From: Gammaproteobacteria bacterium
Lineage (GTDB): Bacteria; Pseudomonadota; Gammaproteobacteria; Pseudomonadales; Halieaceae
Direction of reading: 5' to 3'
Length of the DNA stretch: 17,552 nt
Assembly (NCBI GenBank): GCA_018222695.1
Contig: JAAEZV010000010.1
Span: forward strand, 1 to 17,552
The translations under genes and the position numbers were made by a program. The notes below the pieces were generated by a model. That model was not told the DNA's origin and searched no databases. It saw only the letters and a list, made by a program, of their open reading frames with translations. Of the stretch, positions 7,754 through 16,229 are shown in pieces (positions within the stretch are counted from its first letter, which is position 1; each line of letters begins with the position of its first letter).

Positions 7754-8701
7754 ATGGGAGCAATGTCCACTGCGGTGGTTTTTGAGCAACCAGGGAAAAT
7801 GGCTGTACGCCCCGTTCAGTTGCCCGAGCCCCACAGTACAGATTGTGTGATCGAGGTCCGCTGGACCGGCATCAGCACCGGCACCGAGAGGTTGCTGTGG
7901 GATGGGCGTATGCCGCCGTTCCCGGGGCTGGCGTATCCGCTTGTACCGGGCTATGAAAGCGTTGGTAACGTGATCGAGCCCGGCAAAGACACAGAGCTGA
8001 TCGCTGGTCAGCGCGTTTTTGTGCCGGGAAGCAGAGGTTTTACCGACGTGCACGGCCTGTTTGGTGGCGCTGCGCAGTCACTGGTTGTGCCCGCCGATCG
8101 CCTGATATCACTGCCTTCAGAGATGGAATCAACCGGTGTCTTACTGGCGCTCGCTGCCACAGCGTGTCACGCCTTGGGACGCATGGAAGATCTTGGGCCG
8201 CCGGAGTTGATCATTGGTCATGGCGCCCTGGGGCGTTTGATTGCTCGCGTCGCTGAGGCCCGGTACCACGCGACCCCCGTGGTTTGGGAAACTGCCGCCG
8301 AGCGTCGCGAAGGCAACTACAGCTACACCGTGATTGACCCGAAAGAAGATGACCGCCGCGACTACCGGCGCGTCTGTGATGTCAGCGGTGCCAATCTCAT
8401 CGTTGATCAAGCTGTGCACCATCTTGCTAAGGGCGCCACGGTGCTCCTCGCAGGCTTCTACGCCGCACCGATTCAATTCAATTTCCCGGCCGCGTTCATG
8501 CGCGAAATCGACTTACGCATCAGCGCCGAATGGCAGCCGGAAGATATGCAAACCGCTCTCGATCTGATCTCAGGGGGAGATCTGTCACTGAGCGGCATCA
8601 TCACCCATGACCAACCCTATGACAGCGCTGAAACCGCCTATCAACAGGCGTTTTCTGATCCTCGCTGCCTGAAGATGGTCCTCGACTGGAGAGACGCATG
8701 A
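7754..8701 (+). CDS. bchC: Bacteriochlorophyllide a dehydrogenase BchC
   Basis: BchC is an NAD(P)-linked alcohol dehydrogenase-like enzyme that oxidises the C-3 1-hydroxyethyl group to acetyl, a late step of bacteriochlorophyllide a synthesis. The 315-residue protein has the family-typical N-terminus (AVVFEQPGK, then TGISTGTERLLWDG at 38-51), YPLVPGYESVGNV, and a Rossmann glycine motif IIGHGALGRLIA (153-164). ATG 7754 follows AGAAGAGAG at a workable distance; a second ATG three codons later (7763) is possible. It is the first gene after the operator-promoter region, and its stop overlaps the bchX start (ATGA). This is the head of the bchC-bchX-bchY-bchZ-puf superoperon. Confidence 0.95.
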   Translation: MGAMSTAVVFEQPGKMAVRPVQLPEPHSTDCVIEVRWTGISTGTERLLWDGRMPPFPGLAYPLVPGYESVGNVIEPGKDTELIAGQRVFVPGSRGFTDVHGLFGGAAQSLVVPADRLISLPSEMESTGVLLALAATACHALGRMEDLGPPELIIGHGALGRLIARVAEARYHATPVVWETAAERREGNYSYTVIDPKEDDRRDYRRVCDVSGANLIVDQAVHHLAKGATVLLAGFYAAPIQFNFPAAFMREIDLRISAEWQPEDMQTALDLISGGDLSLSGIITHDQPYDSAETAYQQAFSDPRCLKMVLDWRDA

Positions 8702-9696
8702 ACGCACCGGAGAGTGCCAAGCTATATGACCCGGGTCTGGAATCCACTGGGGAGAGAGCCGATTTGCTGGCCTCCTCCGGAGACGATGCACCCAAGACCC
8801 AGATCATTGCCATCTACGGAAAAGGCGGTATCGGAAAGAGCTTCACGCTGGCCAACCTCTCCTACATGATGGCTCAGCAGGGTAAGAAAGTGCTGCTGAT
8901 CGGCTGCGACCCCAAGAGCGACACGACTTCACTGCTCTTTGGCGGCAAAGCCTGCCCCACCATTATCGAAACCGCCTCTGCCAAGAAAGCGGCGGGCGAC
9001 GAGGTGTCGGTGGGAGACGTCTGCTTCAAGCGAGACGGCGTATTCGCAATGGAACTGGGCGGCCCTGAAGTCGGCCGTGGCTGCGGCGGTCGCGGCATCA
9101 TCCACGGCTTCGAAACGCTGGAAAAACTCGGCTTCCACGACTGGGATTTCGACTACGTATTACTCGACTTTCTGGGCGATGTCGTCTGTGGCGGCTTCGG
9201 CTTACCCATTGCGCGGGACATGTGCCAGAAGGTGATTGTGGTGGCCTCTAATGACCTGCAGTCACTGTATGTCGCCAACAACGTCTGCTCCGCCGTTGAA
9301 TACTTCCGCAAACTGGGCGGCAACGTGGGCGTCGCGGGCATGGTCACAAATAAAGACGATGGCGCCGGGCAGGCCCAGGCTTTCTGTAAGGCCGTCGGCA
9401 TTCCCGAGCTCGCCTCGATTCCCGCTAACGATGATATCCGTCGAAAAAGCGCCTCCTACGAAATTATCGGGCGCCCCGAAAGCGAGTGGGGCTCACTGTT
9501 TAGTGAATTGGCGGTCAATGTGGCGGAGGCTCCTCCCCACAAACCAGAGCCCCTTTCTCAAGATGGACTGTTGGAGCTATTCGATGGCGACACTGTAGGC
9601 CGCGACGTGGTCTTACAGCCCGCGAGTCTCGAGGATCTTTGCAACGTTGAGCACCTGAACAAACCCTCTCTGGAAGTCATTTATGACACCGTCTGA
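8698..9696 (+). CDS. bchX: Chlorophyllide a reductase iron protein BchX
   Basis: BchX is the NifH-like ATPase that feeds electrons to BchY-BchZ for reduction of ring B of chlorophyllide a to the bacteriochlorin level. The 332 residues contain the P-loop YGKGGIGKS (40-48), the switch-region segment LIGCDPKSDTTSLLFGG (67-83), and the two cysteines expected to bridge a [4Fe-4S] cluster across the homodimer: Cys129 in GRGCGGRGI and Cys164 in GDVVCGGFG. The roughly 30-residue N-terminal extension before the P-loop domain distinguishes it from BchL/NifH. The start overlaps bchC by four bases and the end overlaps bchY by 14. Being nitrogenase-like it is expected to be oxygen-sensitive. Confidence 0.97.
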   Translation: MNAPESAKLYDPGLESTGERADLLASSGDDAPKTQIIAIYGKGGIGKSFTLANLSYMMAQQGKKVLLIGCDPKSDTTSLLFGGKACPTIIETASAKKAAGDEVSVGDVCFKRDGVFAMELGGPEVGRGCGGRGIIHGFETLEKLGFHDWDFDYVLLDFLGDVVCGGFGLPIARDMCQKVIVVASNDLQSLYVANNVCSAVEYFRKLGGNVGVAGMVTNKDDGAGQAQAFCKAVGIPELASIPANDDIRRKSASYEIIGRPESEWGSLFSELAVNVAEAPPHKPEPLSQDGLLELFDGDTVGRDVVLQPASLEDLCNVEHLNKPSLEVIYDTV

Positions 9697-11161
9697 CGCC
9701 GTCATTGCCGTTGATAGCGAGAACACCGCGCAGGCGGCGGGCTGTCATGCGGGCGAAGATGTGATGCGCGATGCGGCTGCGAAGGCGGGCAAGAGCGCCC
9801 AGCTGGAACAGTATGATCAGGATTACCCCAAGGGCCCCCACGATCAACCGCAAAGCATGTGCCCTGCCTTTGGCTCGCTGCGAGTCGGTTTGCGCATGCG
9901 TCGCACGGCAACGGTCCTGTCAGGCTCGGCCTGCTGCGTTTACGGCCTCACCTTTACCTCGCACTTCTACGGCGCCAAACGCACGGTCGGCTATGTGCCC
10001 TTCGACTCCGAATCACTGGTGACGGGCAAGCTGTTCGAGGATATCCGCGAAGCGGTCCACGAACTGGCCAACCCCGACGAGTACGACGCGGTGGTGGTGA
10101 TTAACCTCTGTGTACCTACCGCATCCGGCGTGCCTCTGGATCTGCTACCTGACGAGATTGACGGTGTGCGCATCATTGGTATTGATGTCCCGGGCTTTGG
10201 TGTCCCGACACATGCGGAAGCCAAAGACGTGCTCGCCGGCGCCATGCTGGGCTACGCGCGAAAAGAGGTCCAGGCTGGACCCGTGGCGCGTCCCGCTGGT
10301 CTAGAAACCGAGACTAGCGCACCCAGTGTCGCCCTAGTCGGGGAAATCTTTCCAGTCGACGCCATCACCATTGGTCGCATGCTGCAGCCGATGGGAGTCA
10401 AAGCCGGACCGGTGATTCCAACCCGTGAATGGCGAGAACTTTATGCCGCGCTAGATTGCTCTGCCGTGGCCATGCTGCACCCGTTTTATGCAGCGACCGC
10501 ACGGGAATTCAAAGCCGCGGGACGCCCACTACTGGGCTCTGCCCCCGTGGGCGTTGATGGGACACGGGACTGGCTCACCCATCTTGGCGATTTACTGAAT
10601 CTACCCAAGAAGCAGATTGATGCGGCGGTGAACGCACAGCTCTCCGCTATTCGCGGCGTGCTGGAGGCCAATCCCATCGACGCGCGCATTACCCTCTCCG
10701 GATATGAGGGGTCGGAACTTATCGTGGCGCGACTACTGATCGAGAGTGGCGCCAATGTGCGCTACGTGGGCACTGCCTGTGCCAAGTCGGACTGGTCGGC
10801 CCACGACTGTGAGTGGCTGGAGTCCCGGGGCGTGAGCGTCAAATTCCGCGCGTCACTTGAGGACGATCTATACGCCATGGATACCTATGAGCCGGACATC
10901 GCGATCGGTACCACACCGGTTGTGCAGCGTGCAAAAGAGCTGTCGATTCCGAGCCTCTATTTTACCAACCTGATTTCGGCTCGACCCCTGATGGGCGTCG
11001 CCGGCGCCGGGTCCTTAGCTGAGGTGATCAATACAGCAATCGGGGGCAAGGAGCGATTCCAGAATATGGAATCCTTCTTCGCAGGTGTCGGCAGCGGCAC
11101 CAAAACCGGGATCTGGACGCCCCAGATCATCGACCGTCATGGCATGGGGGAGGCAGGCTAA
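9683..11161 (+). CDS. bchY: Chlorophyllide a reductase subunit BchY
   Basis: BchY is the NifD-like subunit of the catalytic BchY-BchZ heterotetramer. The 492 residues start with a variable leader. The cysteines expected to hold three of the four ligands of the catalytic [4Fe-4S] cluster follow: Cys60 ([11 protein letters not shown]), Cys85 ([11 protein letters not shown]) and Cys143 ([11 protein letters not shown]). The nitrogenase-like fold continues with [23 protein letters not shown] and a C-terminal [18 protein letters not shown]. The ATG at 9683 lies inside the end of bchX but has a good ribosome-binding site, GGAAG (9672-9676). The stop TAA shares its last base with the bchZ ATG (TAATG), so translation is coupled. 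Confidence 0.96.
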   Translation: MTPSDAVIAVDSENTAQAAGCHAGEDVMRDAAAKAGKSAQLEQYDQDYPKGPHDQPQSMCPAFGSLRVGLRMRRTATVLSGSACCVYGLTFTSHFYGAKRTVGYVPFDSESLVTGKLFEDIREAVHELANPDEYDAVVVINLCVPTASGVPLDLLPDEIDGVRIIGIDVPGFGVPTHAEAKDVLAGAMLGYARKEVQAGPVARPAGLETETSAPSVALVGEIFPVDAITIGRMLQPMGVKAGPVIPTREWRELYAALDCSAVAMLHPFYAATAREFKAAGRPLLGSAPVGVDGTRDWLTHLGDLLNLPKKQIDAAVNAQLSAIRGVLEANPIDARITLSGYEGSELIVARLLIESGANVRYVGTACAKSDWSAHDCEWLESRGVSVKFRASLEDDLYAMDTYEPDIAIGTTPVVQRAKELSIPSLYFTNLISARPLMGVAGAGSLAEVINTAIGGKERFQNMESFFAGVGSGTKTGIWTPQIIDRHGMGEAG

Positions 11162-12615
11162 TGTTAGTCCTCGACCACGATCGCGCTGGCGGATACTGGG
11201 GTTCCGTGTATATGTTCACGGCGGTCAAGGGCCTGCAGGTCATCATTGATGGCCCGGTGGGTTGCGAGAATCTGCCCGTCACCTCGGTGTTGCACTACAC
11301 CGACGCCCTACCCCCGCACGAACTGCCGATCGTGGTAACCGGTCTTGCCGAGGAAGAACTGGGACAGCGCGGCACCGAGGGTGCCCTGCGCCGTGCCCAC
11401 CAAATGCTTGATCCCAAGAAACCCAGCGTGGTGGTCACCGGTTCTATCGCCGAAATGATCGGCGGCGGCGTCACACCCGAGGACACCAACATTCAGCGCT
11501 TCCTGCCGCGCACCATTGACGAGGATCAGTGGCAGAGTGCCGACCGTGCGCTGGTATGGCTCTGGGATCAATTTGGCAAGGCTAAAGCGAAGAAGCGCAA
11601 AGCCAAGAAGGCGGACGACGGCATCAAGCGCGTCAATATCATCGGGCCGGCCTATGGCTATTTCAACACCCCCTCCGATCTCGCCGAGATTCAGCGGCTG
11701 GTGGAGGGCATCGGTGCCGAAATCAATATGATTTTTCCGCTGGGCTGCCCGCTGGACGACGTGGTGTCACTCGCCGATGCCGATGCGAATGTGTGCCTGT
11801 ACCGCGAATATGGCCGCAAGCTCTGCGAGGCGCTGGAAACACCCTACTTCCAGGCGCCCATCGGGTTGGATAGCACCACTAAGTTCCTCCGTGCCCTCGG
11901 CGAAGAGCTGGATCTCGATCCCGAGCCCTTCATCGAGCAGGAAAAGCACACCACTTTGAAACCCGTTTGGGATCTGTGGCGCTCAGTGACGCAGGATTTC
12001 TTCGGCACGGCCAGTTTTGGTGTTGTAGCAACAGAAACCTATACCCGGGGACTGCGACATTTTCTCGAAGGCGAGCTGGGTCTCCCCTGCGCCTTCCACT
12101 TCTCGCGCAAAGCCGGCGTGAAGCCCGATAACCAGCAAGTCCGCGACGCCATTCACCAATCCGGGGCGCTGCTGGTGTTCGGCGGCTACAACGAGCGCAT
12201 GTATGTCAACGAAGCGGGCAACAAGAGCGTTTACATTCCCGCTTCTCTGCCCGGCACGATTATCCGGCGACACACGGGTACGCCGTTTATGGGCTATGCG
12301 GGCACCTGCTATCTGGTGCAGGAAGTCTGCAACGCCCTCTTCGACGCCCTATTTAATGTGCTGCCGCTGGGCACCGATCTCGACAAGGTCGAGGCCACGC
12401 CCGCGCGCGCAGCAGAGACGTTGGCGTGGGCGGATACCGCGCAGAACGGTCTCGATCGCATTGTTGCGGCGCAACCCATTCTGGTCCGCATTTCAGCGGC
12501 CAAGCGGCTGCGCGATGCCGCAGAGCAAGTGGCCAGGGCGGCAGGCGTCGCCACAGTAGAAATTGAGCATGTCCAACACGCAAGCGAAAGCCTGCAGTTC
12601 GGGGATGCCGCATGA
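11161..12615 (+). CDS. bchZ: Chlorophyllide a reductase subunit BchZ
   Basis: BchZ is the NifK-like partner of BchY. The 484 residues include the N-terminal [20 protein letters not shown] and Cys35 in [11 protein letters not shown], by family knowledge the fourth ligand of the shared [4Fe-4S] cluster. [33 protein letters not shown] and the C-terminal [29 protein letters not shown] follow. A Lys/Ala-rich linker (residues 140-150, [12 protein letters not shown]) precedes the [11 protein letters not shown] segment. Translation begins on the last base of bchY. A 54-base gap with a strong ribosome-binding site leads into pufQ, so the bch genes run straight into the puf genes. Confidence 0.96.
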   Translation: MLVLDHDRAGGYWGSVYMFTAVKGLQVIIDGPVGCENLPVTSVLHYTDALPPHELPIVVTGLAEEELGQRGTEGALRRAHQMLDPKKPSVVVTGSIAEMIGGGVTPEDTNIQRFLPRTIDEDQWQSADRALVWLWDQFGKAKAKKRKAKKADDGIKRVNIIGPAYGYFNTPSDLAEIQRLVEGIGAEINMIFPLGCPLDDVVSLADADANVCLYREYGRKLCEALETPYFQAPIGLDSTTKFLRALGEELDLDPEPFIEQEKHTTLKPVWDLWRSVTQDFFGTASFGVVATETYTRGLRHFLEGELGLPCAFHFSRKAGVKPDNQQVRDAIHQSGALLVFGGYNERMYVNEAGNKSVYIPASLPGTIIRRHTGTPFMGYAGTCYLVQEVCNALFDALFNVLPLGTDLDKVEATPARAAETLAWADTAQNGLDRIVAAQPILVRISAAKRLRDAAEQVARAAGVATVEIEHVQHASESLQFGDAA

Positions 12616-12669
12616 AAAAGAGCACGACTTCGACAGTGACAGAAACACCCTTTGGGGAGGGGAGGACTC

Positions 12670-12882
12670 ATGGCAACGCATAACAAAACAAGCGATGGGC
12701 CACACAGTATCTGGGAGCAACTTCAATTCCGGATGCTGTTTGTGATGGTTTTCACGTGGTTCCTGTTCGCGGCAGTACTGAAGTCACTCACTTTGCAACG
12801 GGGCGGCAGCACGGAGAGCTGCTGGCAGGAGGCGCGGCGCGCGGCATACAGCCTAACGCCCTATGCCTTTATGAGGATTTAG
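12670..12882 (+). CDS. pufQ: PufQ-like single-span membrane protein
   Basis: A 70-residue protein with a polar N-terminus, one hydrophobic segment (about residues 19-40, LQFRMLFVMVFTWFLFAAVL) and a short polar tail. The tail carries WQEARRAAYSLTPYAF, resembling the PufQ C-terminal pattern W-x-EA...TP-x-F. Position between bchZ and the puf structural genes is exactly that of pufQ in other purple bacteria, where it is linked to bacteriochlorophyll/porphyrin handling and complex assembly. The ATG at 12670 is chosen for the strong site GGGGAGGGGAGGA directly upstream; the frame also has an ATG at 12652, inside that site. The identification rests on context, topology and the tail motif, since PufQ sequences diverge widely. 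Confidence 0.72.
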   Translation: MATHNKTSDGPHSIWEQLQFRMLFVMVFTWFLFAAVLKSLTLQRGGSTESCWQEARRAAYSLTPYAFMRI

Positions 12883-12886
12883 TCCA

Positions 12887-12915
12887 CGCGACCCGAGCTG
12901 GACGCACGGGTCGCG
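12887..12915 (+). repeat. Strong hairpin between pufQ and pufL
   Basis: A perfect 9-bp GC-rich inverted repeat, CGCGACCCG (12887-12895) and CGGGTCGCG (12907-12915), with an 11-base loop. It lies four bases after the pufQ stop. No T-run follows, so it is more likely an mRNA-processing or stability element guarding the 5' side of the pufLMC message than a terminator. Confidence 0.7.
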
Positions 12916-12933
12916 GGGAAGTTGTTTGAAAAC

Positions 12934-12947
12934 TGGCGCTTGCGCCA
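12934..12947 (+). repeat. Second small hairpin before pufL
   Basis: TGGCG (12934-12938), loop CTTG, CGCCA (12943-12947): a compact 5-bp stem just upstream of the pufL ribosome-binding site (AGGGAGAG, 12951-12958). With the larger hairpin before it, it makes a structured 5' leader for pufL. Confidence 0.5.
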
Positions 12948-12965
12948 TAAAGGGAGAGTCATGTC

Positions 12966-13790
12966 ATGTCGATGCTGACGTTTGAAAAAAAGTATCGCGT
13001 CCGGGGAGGGACTCTACTCGGAGGTGATCTATTCGATTTCTGGATAGGCCCCTTCTGGGTCGGCTTCTTTGGCGTAACCACGCTGTTTTTTGCCAGTCTG
13101 GGTACCGGACTGCTGATCTACGGAGCGGCCATGGGCCCGACGTGGAACATCTGGCAAATCAACATTGCGCCACCGGATTTGTCCTACGGACTGGGCCTCG
13201 CGCCGCTGATGGAGGGAGGCCTGTGGCAGATCATTACCATCTGCGCCACGCTTGCCTTCGCCTCTTGGGCGATGCGGCAGGTTGAGCTGTCACGCAAACT
13301 GGGTATGGGACTGCACATTCCCTTTGCCTTCAGCTTTGCGGTGCTGGCCTATGTGACGCTGGTCATTGTCAGACCCGTCCTGTTGGGCGCATGGGGCCAT
13401 GGCTTCCCTTACGGGATCCTCAGTCACCTCGACTGGGTCTCTAACGTGGGCTACCAGTTCCTGCACTTCCACTACAACCCGGCGCACATGATTGCGGTGA
13501 CGTTCTTCTTCACCACAGCGATGGCGCTGTCCATGCATGGCTCGCTGATTCTGATGGCAACTGACCCTCGTGAGGGCGAGACCGTCAAGACCGGCGAACA
13601 TGAAAACACATTCTTCCGCGACGATATCGGCTACTCCATCGGCGCCCTGGGCATCCACCGCCTCGGCGTGTTCGTTGCCATCTCGGCAGCCTTCTGGAGC
13701 GCGGTGTGCATCGTCATCAGCGGACCGTTCTGGACCCGTGGCTGGCCCGAATGGTGGAACTGGTGGCTCGAGCTGCCGGTTTGGTACTAA
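12966..13790 (+). CDS. pufL: Photosynthetic reaction centre L subunit
   Basis: PufL carries half of the special pair, the active-branch bacteriopheophytin and the QB site, with five membrane helices. The 274 residues begin [26 protein letters not shown]. Expected ligands are present (numbers include Met1): His154 (accessory BChl, SHLDW), His169 and His174 (FHYNPAHM; His174 binds the special pair), His191 (SMHGS) and His231 (GIHRLG) for the non-haem iron. Glu213 corresponds to Glu L212. Two positions differ from Rhodobacter sphaeroides: Asn214 (L213, Asp there) and Gln105 (L104, Glu there). The short C-terminus ending ELPVWY resembles reaction centres that bind a tetrahaem cytochrome. AGGGAGAG precedes the start. 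pufM follows 15 bases later. Confidence 0.98.
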   Translation: MSMLTFEKKYRVRGGTLLGGDLFDFWIGPFWVGFFGVTTLFFASLGTGLLIYGAAMGPTWNIWQINIAPPDLSYGLGLAPLMEGGLWQIITICATLAFASWAMRQVELSRKLGMGLHIPFAFSFAVLAYVTLVIVRPVLLGAWGHGFPYGILSHLDWVSNVGYQFLHFHYNPAHMIAVTFFFTTAMALSMHGSLILMATDPREGETVKTGEHENTFFRDDIGYSIGALGIHRLGVFVAISAAFWSAVCIVISGPFWTRGWPEWWNWWLELPVWY

Positions 13791-13805
13791 GGAGGGAACT
13801 GCGTC

Positions 13806-14780
13806 ATGAGAGAGTATCAAAACATATTCACGCAGGTGCAGGTCTCTGCCCCTGACTACCCCGGGGTTCCGATTGGCGATGCAGAGCGCAATCGCACCAA
13901 GGGGATCGTTCACAATCATTTGCTGGGCAAGCTCGGCGATGCACAGCTAGGCCCGATCTATCTGGGCACACTCGGTGTTTTCTCCCTAGTTACCGGGTTG
14001 CTGGCATTTCTGATCATTGGCATGAACATGCTCGCCTCGGTGAACTGGGACCCTGTCCAGTTTGTGCGGCAGTTGTTCTGGCTGTCTCTGGACCCTCCCG
14101 GACCAGAGTACGGCTTGTCGATTCCGCCGCTGAACGATGGCGGCTGGTGGTTGATCGTCGGTGCCCTACTGACCACGTCGATCATGCTGTGGTGGGCCCG
14201 TACTTTCCAGATCTCGCGCAACCTCGGCATGAGCAACTACCTGGCTTGGGCGTTCGGTGCGGCGATATCGCTGTATCTGGTACTGGGCTTTATTCGCCCC
14301 ATCTTGATGGGCTCCTGGAATGAGGCGGTGCCCTTCGGCATCTTCCCTCACCTGGATTGGACCGCGGCGTTCTCGTTGCGCTACGGCAATCTGTTCTACA
14401 ACCCATTCCACATGCTCTCTATCGCGTTCCTGTATGGCTCTGCCGTGCTGTTCGCGATGCACGGCGCAACGATTCTGGCGACCAGCCGCTACGGCGCAGA
14501 CCGGGAGATCGATCAGATCACCGATCGCGGTACCGCAGCTGAGCGCGGCGCGCTGTTCTGGAGATGGTGCATGGGCTTCAACGCATCCATGGAATCTATC
14601 CACCGATGGGCATGGTGGTTTGCCGTACTGACCGTCATCACGGGCGCAATCGGCATTTTGCTTACCGGCACCGTTGTAGAGAACTGGTACCTCTGGGGTA
14701 TGAAGCACGGCATCGTGCCGCCCTACCCGCCACTTGAGGCAATGCCAGTGCTTGACCCAATGATGGAGGGTGCACAATGA
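13806..14780 (+). CDS. pufM: Photosynthetic reaction centre M subunit
   Basis: PufM pairs with PufL and holds the other special-pair bacteriochlorophyll and QA. The 324 residues begin with the family-typical [11 protein letters not shown]. They contain His182 (PHLDW), His202 (FYNPFHM, special pair), Tyr210 (AFLYG), His219 (AMHGATIL) and His266 (SIHRW) for iron, Glu234 (DREIDQ) and Trp252 (FWRW) beside QA. Asp45 in KLGDAQLGP is position M44, Asn in Rhodobacter sphaeroides, and goes with the Asn at L213. The C-terminus runs past the usual end ([18 protein letters not shown]...), as in species whose M subunit contacts a bound tetrahaem cytochrome. A strong AAGGAGGG site precedes the ATG, and the stop overlaps pufC by four bases. 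Confidence 0.98.
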   Translation: MREYQNIFTQVQVSAPDYPGVPIGDAERNRTKGIVHNHLLGKLGDAQLGPIYLGTLGVFSLVTGLLAFLIIGMNMLASVNWDPVQFVRQLFWLSLDPPGPEYGLSIPPLNDGGWWLIVGALLTTSIMLWWARTFQISRNLGMSNYLAWAFGAAISLYLVLGFIRPILMGSWNEAVPFGIFPHLDWTAAFSLRYGNLFYNPFHMLSIAFLYGSAVLFAMHGATILATSRYGADREIDQITDRGTAAERGALFWRWCMGFNASMESIHRWAWWFAVLTVITGAIGILLTGTVVENWYLWGMKHGIVPPYPPLEAMPVLDPMMEGAQ

Positions 14781-15877
14781 AAATCATCAATATGAAATGG
14801 TTCGCCAGCGCAGCAGTGCTGGGCGCAGCACTGCTGAGTGGTTGCGACATACCACCCCAGGAGACCGTGCAGCGAGGCTATCGCGGCACCGGCATGGAGG
14901 CGGTATACAGCCCCGAGGTGCTGGCAGATCTCGTTGCGGCCAATCAGGTACCCGAGGCTATCCCCGCAGTAAGCTCGGACGGCCCCAAGGCGGGTGACAT
15001 CTATCAGAACGTACAGGTGCTTGGTCATCTGTCGGTCGGTGAATTCACGCGCCTCATGGCTGCCATCACCGAGTGGGTGTCTCCCGAGCAGGGCTGCAAC
15101 TACTGCCACGTCGCAGGCGAGGGCTTTGAGACGGACACGCTCTACACCAAGAAGGTGTCGCGGGTCATGATTGCCATGACGCAAAACGCCAACGAGAACT
15201 GGGGCGCTCACGTGGGTGGCGCCGGTGTGACCTGCTACACCTGTCACCGCGGCAATAACGTGCCCGAGTACGTATGGAATATTGGCGTCCCGCCACGTCA
15301 CGCGTCAGGCATGGTTCACCAGATGCAAAACGTCGCGCATCAGGAGTCCAATGCTTATGCGTCGCTCCCCTTTGATCCCTTCACACGTTATCTGCTCGAG
15401 GACAACGCAGCCCGGGTCGCCGGTGATACCGCGCTGCCCACCGGGCACGAGTCGACGATCGAAAGCACCGAGTACGTTTACAGCTTGATGATGCACTACT
15501 CCGATGCGCTGGGCGTGAACTGTACGCACTGCCACAACAGTCGCGCATTCGCCGCCTGGGATCAGAGCAACTCCGAGCGGGTTAAGGCATGGCACGGTCA
15601 GCAAATGGTCAAGGAGATGAACAACGCGTACATCAACCCGACCAATCAGTGGCTGCCTGCCTATCGTCAGGGCGCGCTGGGTGATGCCCAGAAGGTGAAC
15701 TGCGCTACCTGTCACCAGGGTGCTTATCAACCACTTCTTGGCGCGAACATGCTCGCAGACTATCCGAACCTGAGCCGACTGGCTCCAGCTGAAGAACCTG
15801 CGGCAGCTATGGAAGAAACAACGGAGATGGAAAGCGCCAGCCTCGACAATGGTTCGACCTCGGGAGAGGCGCACTAG
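14777..15877 (+). CDS. pufC: Reaction-centre-bound tetrahaem cytochrome c (PufC)
   Basis: PufC is the membrane-anchored periplasmic cytochrome that re-reduces the photo-oxidised special pair. The 366 residues start with a lipoprotein signal peptide ending in the lipobox LLSGC (Cys23), so the mature protein is probably lipid-anchored. There are four CXXCH haem sites: Cys107-His111 (CNYCH), Cys153-His157 (CYTCH), Cys249-His253 (CTHCH) and Cys309-His313 (CATCH). Candidate axial ligands are Met94, Met131, a Met near 238-239 and His224 (TGHEST), matching the usual three-Met, one-His pattern. The last 35 residues are a low-complexity acidic tail (Ala/Glu then Ser/Gly), with no haem. The ATGA overlap with pufM fixes the start. 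A strong hairpin follows the stop. Confidence 0.97.
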   Translation: MKIINMKWFASAAVLGAALLSGCDIPPQETVQRGYRGTGMEAVYSPEVLADLVAANQVPEAIPAVSSDGPKAGDIYQNVQVLGHLSVGEFTRLMAAITEWVSPEQGCNYCHVAGEGFETDTLYTKKVSRVMIAMTQNANENWGAHVGGAGVTCYTCHRGNNVPEYVWNIGVPPRHASGMVHQMQNVAHQESNAYASLPFDPFTRYLLEDNAARVAGDTALPTGHESTIESTEYVYSLMMHYSDALGVNCTHCHNSRAFAAWDQSNSERVKAWHGQQMVKEMNNAYINPTNQWLPAYRQGALGDAQKVNCATCHQGAYQPLLGANMLADYPNLSRLAPAEEPAAAMEETTEMESASLDNGSTSGEAH

Positions 15878-15886
15878 GTTTTATTG

Positions 15887-15903
15887 GGGCGGCTCTGCCG
15901 CCC
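15887..15903 (+). repeat. Strong hairpin after pufC
   Basis: GGGCGGC (15887-15893), loop TCT, GCCGCCC (15897-15903): a perfect 7-bp, all-GC stem nine bases after the pufC stop. No T-run follows. It probably protects the 3' end of pufQLMC RNA from exonucleases or partly attenuates transcription before pufBA. Confidence 0.7.
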
Positions 15904-15906
15904 TAC

Positions 15907-15927
15907 TCTGCCGAATCAATGGGCAGA
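15907..15927 (+). repeat. Second hairpin after pufC
   Basis: TCTGCC (15907-15912) and GGCAGA (15922-15927) form a 6-bp stem with a 9-base loop, three bases after the stronger GC hairpin. The tandem arrangement supports an RNA-processing or stability role for the 203-base pufC-pufB gap. Confidence 0.5.
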
Positions 15928-15978
15928 ACAGTTCTGAGTCAGGTCGCTTTTTGGCCCGACGAAGAAGGATGAATACGA

Positions 15979-15990
15979 CACTCGCGAGTG
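15979..15990. repeat. 12-bp perfect palindrome in the pufC-pufB gap
   Basis: CACTCGCGAGTG is its own reverse complement. It lies about 90 bases before pufB. It could be a protein-binding site or part of the structured RNA; I recognise no named motif. No convincing -35/-10 pair is visible nearby, so a separate pufBA promoter is not supported by sequence alone. Confidence 0.35.
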
Positions 15991-16080
15991 AAGTTTTGAT
16001 CCAAACGGCGTCGCTCGAAAACACCTCGGTGTGATCAAGCGGCAAATGTAAGAAACAAACGTACATGGGAGGTATTAACC

Positions 16081-16206
16081 ATGAGTAGTTTGTCTGAAAG
16101 CGAAGCTAAAGAATTCCACTCAGCATACGTGATGGGATTCGCAGGCTTTGTGGGCATCGCGATCGTTGCACATTATTTGCTCTACGCGTGGAAGCCCTGG
16201 TTCTAA
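16081..16206 (+). CDS. pufB: LH1 antenna beta subunit PufB
   Basis: PufB is the inner-membrane beta polypeptide of the light-harvesting 1 ring around the reaction centre. The 41 residues read MSSLSESEAKEFHSAYVMGF at the N-terminus, then one membrane span, then AHYLLYAWKPWF. His31 is the bacteriochlorophyll ligand, and His13, eighteen residues earlier, is the second conserved histidine of beta chains. The C-terminal WKPW is typical. The site GGGAGG (about ten bases upstream) gives a clear start. pufB lies downstream of pufC rather than upstream of pufL, the reverse of the common pufBALM(C) order. Confidence 0.95.
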   Translation: MSSLSESEAKEFHSAYVMGFAGFVGIAIVAHYLLYAWKPWF

Positions 16207-16229
16207 GAATCAAGGAACCGCTTGTTCAC

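Noticed and set aside
13290..15874. Long - strand reading frames opposite pufL, pufM and pufC (about 190-210 codons each)
   Set aside because: They mirror high-GC codon bias of well-identified + strand genes, have no recognisable motifs and overlap those genes entirely.
15849..16034. 61-codon frame across the end of pufC and the pufC-pufB gap
   Set aside because: It starts inside pufC, lacks a ribosome-binding site and crosses the hairpin region; no protein-like features.
16048..16066. TGT...ACA pair upstream of pufB resembling a PpsR box
   Set aside because: The spacer is 13 bases rather than 12 and the inner TGTCA/TGACA symmetry is absent.
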